A DNA stretch of 64,000 nt from the NCBI GenBank assembly GCA_903813345.2, contig CAIIXF020000004.1, forward strand, positions 26,043,985-26,107,984. Reading direction: 5' to 3'. Below are positions 10,701-19,347 of the stretch, piece after piece. Each line of letters begins with the position of its first letter. Position 1 is the first letter of the stretch. Made by a program: the position numbers and the translations under genes. This DNA is from Owenia fusiformis. Lineage: Eukaryota; Annelida; Polychaeta; Sabellida; Oweniidae. The notes beneath the pieces are model-generated. The model had not been told where the DNA came from. It ran no database searches and saw only the letters and a list, made by a program, of their open reading frames with translations.

Positions 10701-11251
10701 TAGGTGATATATACGAAATGCTAAATAATGGAACTATTCCAAAATTGCAGTGGAAAAGACGAGTAAAAGAGGCTGTGTATGAGCGAGAAATAAGCAACTG
10801 GAGAGTTCAATGTGTTTTGTATGGAAAGCTGTCCTTATTCAGAATGGTTCAAAAAGACATATCCCCCCTTATTTGGTGGACCCTAGCAAAGTGTGATCCC
10901 ATGCTACTTAAACCATGTAGAACCATGGTTAAACTATTAACGGGGGAAGGAAACCTAATGGTTAATTGTAAACAGTGGTCAGGTGACAAGATAAATGATC
11001 AATGCTTGGTCTGTGGAGAAGCTACAGAAGACTTAGTTCATATGGTACTAGAATGTCCCGGACATAAGGCAAAGAGGAAAAATATTGACGATATACTGAG
11101 TCAGATGTACCTTGATACCCCACTCCCACCAAATGACGTGTTGATACCAATTCTATTTGGTGAAAATAATGTATTAACAGAAGATCAATATATTAAGGTA
11201 GCCATGTCAATAAATGAAATATATGTGGCAAGACCCAATGCAGAGTATTAA
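7703..11251 (+). CDS. LINE ORF2: AP-endonuclease and reverse transcriptase
   Basis: The first in-frame ATG after the ORF1 stop gives 1,182 residues; later Met codons before the endonuclease are also possible. Endonuclease motifs in order are TSWNANG, SEHW, SVYMP, TGDFNAD, SYIDHF and SDHLPIK, so all catalytic positions are present. Reverse-transcriptase motifs follow: KNKAPGWDKI, GVLIPLFKGG, LDIKKAFDSVWH (motif A), GVHQGGIYSMELYA (motif B) and FADDTVLI (motif C; the Asp pair is at 10010-10015). Motif B departs from the usual GxPQGxxLSP form. A C-terminal CLVCGEATEDLVHMVLEC is a CCHC zinc-knuckle-like motif common in this group. No RNase H domain is visible. The protein would nick target DNA and copy the element RNA by target-primed reverse transcription. 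Confidence 0.93.
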   Translation: MHYLVLFIVTHLLMPMVMTGSETRNIAITSWNANGLNASSPYLYNLLCTTDILCLSEHWLYPGALNELNKVHPDFICIAESSKSLDPLNQGHSIGNGGIAIFWRKSSDLNIVHVKKFKCDRYIVIKVLQPGCRNLHIISVYMPHANCKNANFLEVLDRLELITADLQNDGDVIITGDFNADFGDTVGTRGSGEITRNGLYLLNMCTRTNLVPIDMSPLCTGPCYTFFRDYTGQSYIDHFLVSEHAVGQCIKLNVFENEFLNLSDHLPIKLIIRHKVLLKSKPDKKKEAARVSWKKSSFEQLNEYSSEVHRLVEERLMPLLTKSSELRDAKFIDDCFDMLTSIFHEAANKTLPKTKYCKHLKPYWNPSLKVLVNQKKATWRQWAIHGKSRSPGNQHWEAYKDAKRCFRRELRKCEQNYEFQCQREIDELEEVSINQFWHLVKRRKPRSAPINAVKSDDGVILTDDNDVTNEWRSYFMKLVSAHGSDQDDYDNVFFQNVNKDIIRMERESFLNNDLAFEQSVSVAEIENVISKLSKNKAPGWDKICSEHLNKGGTIVTNVLAELFNCVISLEHIPENFKLGVLIPLFKGGVKDPLNKDHHRGITLMTSYMKVMERLMMTRSEQCVCLEPKSEMQGVGLKKCSSIHTSLLAREAISHGLELGNDVIVTSLDIKKAFDSVWHNGLLYKLYNQGINGKLWRLIKLSYNGYKCTIKASPNCPMSEPFVVEKGVHQGGIYSMELYARFTNELLNEIQCSNIGSTICCINSTSPTFADDTVLIAYHARSMQQLLDKVYQYSVRWRFQYHPDKCQTVVFSNQRDPPKPRLLLGGKQLQVVDSMQHVGLQLTPKADLSYADNAVSKGRRTMNAYIGVTSTMNNPTNPLTASRLYWSICIPSLTYGLELISVNEQAMSKLEGGHREIAKKIQGISSKTCNPACTATLGWHSISSKIFISKLMLLWQLLALPISNVYNKLVIVRLTFATYYTLHKLSPIGDCLKIARSFGLLGDIYEMLNNGTIPKLQWKRRVKEAVYEREISNWRVQCVLYGKLSLFRMVQKDISPLIWWTLAKCDPMLLKPCRTMVKLLTGEGNLMVNCKQWSGDKINDQCLVCGEATEDLVHMVLECPGHKAKRKNIDDILSQMYLDTPLPPNDVLIPILFGENNVLTEDQYIKVAMSINEIYVARPNAEY

Positions 11252-11300
11252 TGTAAGGCACCCTTTTTAAACGCTGTAGAATTCAAAAATAACTTGAATG

Positions 11301-11590
11301 TAACAGGTATGTTGTAAATCGACGGCGTCAACGCGGTAGCCTGACGTCCGCCAATAGCAAAGATTAGCTGTGCACAAACAGTCTAACTTGTCTTTTTGTA
11401 TGTAACAGGTACGTTAAATCGCCGGCGTCAACGCGGTAGCCTGACGTCCGTCAATAGCAAGGTTAAGTTGTAAATAATATACCTTTTCCCTTTTTATTGT
11501 TTTTAAAAAAAATTGTATGTATCAGGTACGATGTAAACAGACGGCGTCAACGCGGTAGCCTGACGTCCGTCAACATCAAAGATTGGTTGC
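11301..11590 (+). repeat. Three copies of a stem-loop repeat in LINE 3' UTR
   Basis: A unit of about 65 bp occurs at 11301-11367, 11403-11467 and about 11521-11586. The core reads GACGGCGTCA, an 11-nt loop ACGCGGTAGCC, then TGACGTCCGTC. The arms pair over ten positions with one bulged T. The third copy pairs perfectly; the first two each have one mismatch. The strongly conserved core amid drifting flanks suggests selection on the RNA. Confidence 0.8.
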
Positions 11591-11731
11591 ACATAATCAT
11601 TTATTTTTTTTCGTATTGTATATATCAAATAATTGTACCCGTTATGTAATATTATATGTACTACATGTAAACACACCAATTCTGGTGGATAAAATAAACA
11701 TAATAATAATAATAAAGGGTAACAATTAACT

Positions 11732-11990
11732 GACGCCACAGTTTTTTTCTGGAAATACATAATTATTGTCTGCTTTAATTCTTTAATTTACTAGATGCGA
11801 GTAGAAATAATCTTCATCTAATATTCAAAATGTAGTTATAGGGAAATCATATTTGAAGTCTACGTGTAAAATTGCATGTAGAATGTTTTGTAAAAAAGTA
11901 TTAACCAACTATTAATGTTTAATCTTCTTTAAAAATGTGACTTCTAGGTCTGGGAGATATCCCATCAACCCCATGTTACAAAATCACAAA
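11732..11990 (+). repeat. 404-bp duplicated segment, copy B, right part
   Basis: This continues copy B after the LINE and matches 4126-4384 with a few substitutions. Similarity ends at the same base (after AAAATCACAAA) in both copies. Confidence 0.9.
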
Positions 11991-14586
11991 AAGTAAAATA
12001 TTTTTCTTGTGTTTGACAGATACTATTTTCTTTCACTGGACATGTTTTCGCTTCTATAGTTATCAGACACAAGGGTTATGAAAATTGATCCACTTATACT
12101 GCTAATATTTTAAAGGGTGGCGCATATCGTTTAGCAAATCGAACGCTCGTTTCTGGTGTTGCTCACCGTTTAGTATAAAGGCCCGATCCTGGAATAATAC
12201 TCAAGGGTTCACAGGTTCGATGTCGTTGTGTCAACACCTCTAACTGTTATATAGCATATGTATATTATAGATCGTCACACATTTATAAAAGGGTGATTTT
12301 TATTTTGACAAATCAATTCCAAATTTATGGGTGAAGTTTCAGGATCTTCTATTTGTGTATAATAAGGAAAAATTGGCATCTAAATTTCCCCATAACGTAA
12401 TAGCACACAGCTTGGCATATGAAATATCCTACAAATGAAACAAAGCAGTTCTAATACAAGGATTTATATTGGCTGTTGTACATGTACTGTTTGAACGCAA
12501 TCACTCCATGGATAACGTTTTCAAAATCATTATAAACGGATTACTTTATCTCAAAGACAATTTCAATAAACTGGATTTTACAGAACTCCCCTTATTTCTT
12601 AAAAATGGACTGATCCAGTTGATTCGCCTGGAGCCGCCATATTGTTTTTATACGGGATGCTTATCGGAACCCTTTAAGGGAACTTTCCTAATTATACCTG
12701 TCATGTTATTCAAGCCGAATCAGCCAGCTGCTGGTGCCATCTGCTGGTGAACCTGGTAAGGAACTACTCGCATCTGGGTAATTGCAAGATAATGATTGAC
12801 CTGTAGTGTATTTGTGAGTGCACCCAGTGGATATATTCTTCGAATCCGAGCAATGATGTCACGACCCGCATATGTGGTAGCGTGATTTGGGGGTCGTAAA
12901 CAGAATACAGTCTAAGAGTCAATAGTTTTATTTGATGTTTTAATTGGCTTGGTTTCGGGTCCAAAAAACATTGAAATGTATATCCTCTATTTCATTGAAC
13001 AACATCTACGTTCACAGCATCATTACAAAATGGGATAAAGTGGGGATGTATATATAGGGGATAAAATGAGATACCTTTCTGTGATAATAGGATCGGGATA
13101 ACAATATCTGAATAAAGACTAAGTCAGATATGGTCAGTGTAAGTTTTATGTCTCATAAAAGAAAATGACAACAAATTCCAGATTCTTAATGTGCCCAGTG
13201 ATAAGTTGCGTCAAATAAGTATGAAGTTAGAGCGTGAGTATGATTAGGTGGAAGTCAAGTTTCAGCCACTTGAGGGCTACAGTGGACTTCTAAAGCTCAT
13301 TGTTCACAATTAAAGTGGGAAACTTTGAAATGCTTAGGGCTATTTCGAATCAGGAGTCTGTCAAACTCATCAGGGGATAATATTACTCGTTCACCATTTA
13401 AAACACAAATACAAAACAGTAGAAGTGGATTTTTATATATAATGTATAAAAACGACTCTTTTTCTATTACTAATCTACGCAAACATTACTCAATTCAGTA
13501 CAGTCAAATGGTATATCAAGTACACAAATGATCTCTCATACACAATGCACAAAACAGTACAGTAAGTGAAAGTTCAGTAAACAATTTGCAATAAAGCCCA
13601 AATTGTGTCTTTTTCCAAAAATGTAGCTCAACAGTGCAATTAAATATGATCTCTAGTGGGGTTAAAATCACCTTTCTATACTACTCACATGAAAAGTGGA
13701 ATGTCGTTTTGCACACAATTAGTAAACAAAATGTTAAGGTATTTAAGTATTCTAGCATAAAATCTGTCTATAATCGAAGAACTAGAATGTAGTTTACATA
13801 GATTGAGACCAGATATGGAAACTAAATGGGGAGAGGTAGATGGTAAAACCATGGGCTTTCAAGAGAAGGGTAGGCAACTTCCCATATTCCATGCATAGCC
13901 ATTGCCTTGGGTTTTCAAAATTGGAGAATGTACACATTGCAAGAAAAATCTTATTTTATACTTTTCATGTATGATTTAAAGAAATAACCCAAAAAATAAA
14001 AACATGATTATCTACATAGATGTTGATAATTTAAAACAAAATGGAATTTATCATGATTATGGCAATAATGAAAGTGAACATTCTCCCACAAATTATGTTT
14101 TTATTGGAACGTGTTCTTGAATAATTACCCACAGTGCAACATTTAAAGAGAACATTTTGATACCTCTTTTTCTCATTGTTCTTTTTTTGTTTACTTTTAC
14201 ATTGTATGAAACATGTTTCATACTTTAATCATATTGACAATTGATTTTTATTCAAGATAATACTAAAACATAATATTATACATGTACAATGTATCAAATA
14301 CTAGTTTCCACAAAAAATAATAATTTGCAAAAGGTTTTTCATATTTATTTGATTGTATAGTGTCCCTCCCCTCTTTCTATGATTAACATTGTGTTAAAAT
14401 TTGAATTTAATCGATGACTCATTGAAAAGCTAATTTTTTGATTTTTAATTGATGACATTTTTTACTCCATTTTTAACATTAATTTAAATCAAATTTAATT
14501 TCTTTCTTTAAATTTCTTCTTAAAAATTCTAAATAAACTGCATTCATTTGTTTGGATTGATAAATACATACAGAATATCACATCAT
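11991..14586. other. AT-rich intergenic, no gene seen
   Basis: I see no coding frame with protein-like character and no large repeat. A patch at 12130-12225 has tRNA-like promoter boxes but no fold (see rejected items). The short open frames here look random. Confidence 0.5.
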
Positions 14587-15575
14587 TATCCCACCGAACG
14601 AAGTTCGAGAGGGATATAGGAAAGCCGTCCGTCCGTTCCTCCATCCGTCCGTCCGTCCGTCTGTTTGTCTGGGCGATAACTCAAATACCGTTTCACGGAT
14701 TTGATTCAAATTTTTTAGGCTTATGCCTTATGGGTGTGGGACCTCTGCTCGAGAATTCAAAATGGCCGCCATTTTTCGTAAAAATGTAATCTTTAATAAC
14801 TCAAATACTAGTTTGCGGATTTGGTTCAAATTTTATATGCTGATGCCTAGGGACACAGTAGATATGTTCGAGTAAAATTTTTCAAGATGGCGGCTAGATT
14901 TCAAAATGGCGGCCATTTTTCGTAAAAAACTTAATCTTTGATAATTCAAATACCAGTGAACGGATTTGGTTCAAATTGTATATAATGATGCCAAGGGACA
15001 CAGTTGATTTTTTTGAGTTACAATTTTCAAGATAGCCGCTGAATTTCAAAATGGCGTTCATTTTTCGTAAAAAAACGTAATCTTTGATAACTCAAATACC
15101 AGTAAACGGATTTGGCTCAACTTTTATATGATAATGCCTAGGGACACAATAGATCTGTTCAAAAAAGAAATTTCAAGATGGCGGCTTGATATTCAAAATG
15201 GCGGCCATTTTTCGTAAAAAAGGTAATCTTTGATAACTCAAACACCAATGAACGGATTTGGCTCAAATTTTATATGATGATGCCTAGGGACAAAGGAGAT
15301 CTGTTCGAGAAAGAATTTTCAAGATCGCGGCTGAATTTCAAAATGGACGCCATTTTTCGTAAAAACGTAATCTTTGATAAGTCAGATACCAGTGAACAGA
15401 TTTGGCTCATTTTTTATATGATGATTCCTAGGGACACACTGGATCTGTTCGAGAAAATTTTTTTAAGATGGCGGCTGATCTTCAGAATGGCTGCCATTTT
15501 TCATTTTCGTAATCTTTGGTAACTCAACTGCCATTCGGTGGGATTTGCTACTCCGTGGAGTTGCTGTTTTTCTAG
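14587..15575 (+). mobile_element. Non-autonomous Helitron/Helentron-like element with tandem core
   Basis: The 5' end has the subterminal repeat TCCCACCGAA, repeated inverted as TTCGGTGGGA at about 15533-15542. After a GTCC microsatellite (14625-14670) come about six diverged units of roughly 110 bp, each with CAAAATGGCGGCCATTTTTC and a GATAACTCAAATACC block. The 3' end has a hairpin (ACTCCGTGGAGT, 15550-15561) followed 10 nt later by CTAG (15572-15575) and T. Subterminal inverted repeats, tandem core, hairpin and CTAG end are the hallmarks of Helentron-associated elements (HINEs). No Rep/helicase is encoded. Confidence 0.7.
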
Positions 15576-15581
15576 TTTTGA

Positions 15582-15685
15582 GTGATATCATTTTTATCTC
15601 CGAGTTGATATCAAATATCAACACGAGTGAGAGAAGCGAATGAGTGTTGATATTTGATGTCTACGAGGCGATAAAATGATATCAC
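15582..15685. repeat. Foldback element, about 42-bp arms
   Basis: The arms 15582-15624 and 15644-15685 are complementary with few mismatches. They start GTGATATCAT and end in AAATATCAACAC before a 19-nt loop. The element abuts the Helitron-like 3' end. Confidence 0.75.
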
Positions 15686-15694
15686 GAGAAATTA

Positions 15695-16199
15695 TGTGAT
15701 ATTGGGTTTATCCCATGATTACAATCACCTTGTGATGTTCTGATCCAATTTCCAGGACATTGGCACACAATATAAACTAGAAATTAGAATATCAATTGAA
15801 TATTTGAAGCACTTTATTTTAACAATTAAAAGTAAATAACATGATATAGTTCGTCATAAATACCATTTTTTAATCGTTAGTTAGCAGCCTTCTAATCAAA
15901 TTATATACACAATCGTAATTCAATACACCGATGAAGCTTAAGTCCTTAAGAGAATAAATTAACGGACCTATTTTCTCAAAAGAGAATAAATTATCTGACC
16001 TAATTTCCAACAATAATATGGCGCGAAATGCAAATGTGATATCACACGGATATGCGTGAGATAAACGATATCACACGCATATGAGTTTGATAAACGATTT
16101 TCTGGAAAATATCACACGGATTTCAATAATATCAGAAATATCAATAGCTGTTATTGTACAGATAACACATTAATCGTGGGATAAAACCAAATATTTTTA
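15695..16199. repeat. MITE-like element with terminal inverted repeats
   Basis: Ends of about 27 bp (TGATATTGGGTTTATCCCAT at the left, its imperfect complement around GTGGGATAAAACCAAATATT at the right) enclose about 500 bp. Inner copies of GATATCACACGGATATG near 16038-16130 form smaller palindromes. No coding frame is present. Confidence 0.5.
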
Positions 16200-16426
16200 T
16201 GGAAAGACAGAATAAATATGAATTGGCGCAAATAATTATAAAAAGAGAATATTACACCGGGAATAAAACATCCTGCTACATTTTCTTTTTAAGATAATCG
16301 GATTTGGTAAATGTTTATATGTATAAATAATATATCTGGATCTCACTTATTTTCTAATTATATTATATTCATTTCTATATATAATCGAGTATAATGCCGA
16401 TTATATTTTTTCCTTCATAATTAAGA

Positions 16427-16596
16427 AATATAGACCAAAGAGCAGGGTTTCTAGTTTCGAATAACACCCAGCTGGTCTCGGCACAAACGTTTTCTGTACC
16501 CCGAACGACCGAAGGGAGTGAGGGGTTCGAAAGCTTTTGTGCCGAGACCAGCGGCGTGTTATTCGAAACTAGTAACCCTGCTCTGAGGTCTATATT
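16427..16596. repeat. Foldback element with about 60-bp arms
   Basis: The left arm 16427-16488 runs from AATATAGACC to GGCACAAA. The right arm 16535-16596 mirrors it with a few mismatches. The loop has its own small hairpin (ACCCCGAAC against GGGGTTCG). Confidence 0.85.
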
Positions 16597-16694
16597 ACGA
16601 TTCGAACATGAAAACTCACCAAATTGTTTCGAATATTCATCATGGTCCGCCATTACTACGACCCACCGTTATGACGTCACACATTACACGTATT

Positions 16695-17106
16695 AAACTG
16701 GGTTATTAATCTCGATTATAACATACCTATGATGATGTATAGTGCAAAGTGTACACAAAACAGCGGGCCAATATAAGTTTTGAAAAGCCCGCGCCCGCTA
16801 ACTTTCTGATTGGTCAAGGCGCTGACGCCATAACCAATCAATCGAAGATAAAACTGCTCGAGCAATTTTTCTAAACTCATTTCAATCATTTTCAAACCAT
16901 TTGTTTGTCAATTCTATAAGAAAACGGTACTCTCTGACCAGTCTACATCATCATAGGTATGTTATAAATCGTTTATGTCACTATCGTGGCACATATGCCC
17001 TCGGTTCTCAGAGATCAATGTCCCTCCCAAGGTCGGGCCATATATCACCGAGACCTCGGGCATATATGCCACGATAGTGACATAACCTCTAAATATAACC
17101 CAGCTG
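16695..17106. repeat. Nested inverted repeats (compound foldback)
   Basis: Three layers are visible. The outer pair is CTGGGTTAT (about 16699) with ATAACCCAG (about 17095). The middle pair is ATAACATACCTATGATGATG (about 16718-16739) with its complement at 16944-16966. The right half carries a tight hairpin (16974-17004 with 17048-17083, TATGTCACTATCGTGGCA). This looks like one foldback element inserted in, or evolved from, another. Confidence 0.7.
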
Positions 17107-18131
17107 AAGCATTGACTTTGATTACAGTTTATAGAAGGCGTGAATACAGTCATGTTCGAATATAATATAATAATTTCAATACTGAATGGAAATACTGTAT
17201 TATTACGCATATTTTTACACAAATATCCGAAAATAAAACATATTTTTATTAATTATTTTATCGATTTTTCCAAGTGTTGATATTCATCGACATTGAAACT
17301 GTGAAAATGAAGCCTCCCCATAGTATTATACCGCATTAACTTAATTTTTGCCTCGCCAATTTGACTCTTGCTTCATCTATTTGAATTTGTCTCGCCTATG
17401 ACTAGCGTATTCTTCCTACACAACTAATACTAATATTTAAATCCTTAAACAACGTCATCATATTGTTTATCCCATGGTTTCATAATCTAACATAACATCT
17501 GGTTTTTCTCATCTTGAGATATACAGAACAATAGCAGGGAGCTCTGTCTCCATCTTTGCTTATTCTCTATTAGAAATAATGCCTGCCACGTACGGGACTT
17601 AAATATAAAATCGTTTATAAAGTGTCGTGCATATAAGACATACATAATAAAATAATGAAATAAGTGTTCGTAATGTCTATCACATTATACACATGTGTAT
17701 TGTGTTAAACCCTTTGGAAAAAGACAAGGGAACAACCAGGAGTGCCTTTCATGTTCATCGTCTGTTCTATGACAGCTGATGTCTCGAAGTGGCACTTCCA
17801 TTTTGTTTCAATGAAGTAAGGAATTTTCTGAGTGGCGGTAACCGTCATACAATGTGCCTACGTCATCGCATCGCTGTTTGGTCTGAGTTAACGCATGGAT
17901 CTCTTAGACTGTTTAACGGAAAGGTGAAGTGAAACGTGGACCCGTGCCAATATGGATTAACTTCCGATAGTAAAGTAGGATGAAAAAGCGTTCTCGTAAG
18001 GTTTTTCCCAAATGAGATTGCTCATATCGATAGTTCCCAATCTCCACTTGAAACTATATAACAAGTCTTTAACTAAACGAACTATCCTACCTTTGTTAGT
18101 ATTCGAATTGAATAAAAGTAATATACCTCAT
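17107..18131. other. Intergenic, no gene seen
   Basis: No coding frame or clear repeat was found. It is upstream of the astacin gene and could hold distal regulatory DNA, but nothing specific can be claimed. Confidence 0.4.
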
Positions 18132-18363
18132 GCCTAGGTCACATTTGCTCCGATTCATCGGCCGGCACTCGGTCGATTGCAGTAATTTTTAACAAAACTG
18201 ATTTCAACTTCCTTCAAATGGACCAAACTTTTTTTAATCATGTACAAGTTCTCAGGAGTTGAACACAAATGACCTAAAATTTGAGATTTGACCATCAATT
18301 TTGAACAAACTACTCGATAAGCCGTTCGCCGGCCGATGAATCGGAGTCAATGTGACCTGGGCG
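18132..18363. repeat. MITE with about 35-bp terminal inverted repeats
   Basis: The left end (GCCTAGGTCACATTTGCTCC, then GATTCATCGGCCGGC) is mirrored by the right end at about 18330-18363 (GCCGGCCGATGAATCGGAG). The 232-bp element has no coding frame. Confidence 0.8.
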
Positions 18364-18737
18364 TTAAAGAGAAAACAAGATCTAGCAAGCAGGGTACAGG
18401 AAAATTTAGAATATTTTTGGCTCATTCAAATCCTTGTCATGCCTATTTTCTAAAAATCCCCAAGGTGTCTACTTCAATTCAGAAAAACTAGATATTTTTA
18501 CAATAATGTATTATTTTTCTAATTTTATGATTAACATTTTTATTATTTGGGAGAGCTTAAATATTATTCACCCATTTTTCAACCATTAACTTCACGAATT
18601 TGTAACACATCGTATTCTCCTTTAAAATCTACCTGTTGAGCTCACCTACCCGGAAGCTCGTCCTTGTTGTCACGGAAACAACGAGTCATTGTAGCACGTT
18701 AAGACCCAGTAAGACGATAGATCAATACCTCTGAGAA

Positions 18738-18875
18738 GTTATATAATGACGCAAATTTTAGAAAACCATACGTTGAAATAAAATTTCATCGTACAACAGT
18801 CAGCAAGGTAAGTCGACCTTACAGAGGGCGATTTCTACAAGATCTTTATTTTGTTCACTAATTAACAAAAGTACA
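18738..18875 (+). promoter_or_regulatory. Putative core promoter and 5' UTR of astacin gene
   Basis: TTATATAA at about 18738-18745 is a plausible TATA box 130 bp before the start codon. A GCAAGGTAAGT at about 18804 resembles a splice donor, so a short 5' UTR intron is possible. Transcript data would decide. Confidence 0.3.
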
Positions 18876-19347
18876 ATGAAGTTCTCGCTTCTTGTACTTT
18901 TTGTTCCGTTACTGATCTTTTCTACATCCGTCGAACCCGTAAAATCAAACGAAGACATCGATGTACAAACGACAGAAGAAGACTACGGCCATCCGTATGA
19001 TTCTTGTACAGAAGATCAACTGGCGGACATTCTTGAGGCACTCAATATCACCAAAGGGAACTTCCTAGGGGACGTCCTTCTCCAGCGAAAGGACATGATA
19101 AACTTACTTCTTTCGTTGAAAACACTTAAGAACGCGCCTCATAATAAAGACACTGCCGACAAGGAAGGTCACCTTCAGAAAATTGATTTCAAAGAACCAA
19201 CATTTCAGCAGCTCCTACAAAATCACAGCTGTAAGGCGACAAAAAGAAACAAAAGAAGCCAAGGGTCTTTGACGAGATCTCGACGCAGTCTTGTAGACAC
19301 AACTAATAAATGGAATTTTCCAATCCAATATTACATTGAAGGTTCAT
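18876..19347 (+). CDS. Astacin gene exon 1: signal peptide, propeptide, mature N terminus
   Basis: The ATG begins a classic signal peptide (MKFSLLVLFVPLLIF). NFLGDV contains FxGD, whose Asp blocks the zinc in pro-astacins. Two basic sites, RNKR (124-127) and RSRR (134-137), precede SLVDTTNKWNFPIQYYIEG, the usual W-x-x-PI-x-Y start of the catalytic domain. The exon ends at TCAT|gtaagt in phase 1. An open-frame reading into the intron (ending near 19379) is an artefact. Confidence 0.9.

Larger units (their letters stand above)
5579..11721 (+). mobile_element. Full-length non-LTR retrotransposon (LINE), apparently intact
   Basis: The element is 6,143 bp, bounded by the 10-bp direct repeat acaattaact at 5569-5578 and 11722-11731. 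The duplicated segment at 3981-4384 gives the empty site. It has a 5' UTR of about 540 bp, ORF1 (6120-7667), ORF2 (7703-11251) and a 470-bp 3' UTR with three copies of a stem-loop. It ends in a short TAA microsatellite followed by aaagggta. Both ORFs are open and all endonuclease and reverse-transcriptase motifs checked are present, so the copy could be young. An APE-type endonuclease, no RNase H domain and a TAA-rich tail point to the I/Jockey/CR1 side of the LINE tree. I cannot assign the clade without a phylogeny. Confidence 0.92.

Noticed and set aside
12130-12225. tRNA gene or tRNA-derived SINE
   Set aside because: A B-box-like GGTTCGATGTC and a weak A box are present about 80 bp apart, but no cloverleaf pairs up and no tail or flanking repeat was found.
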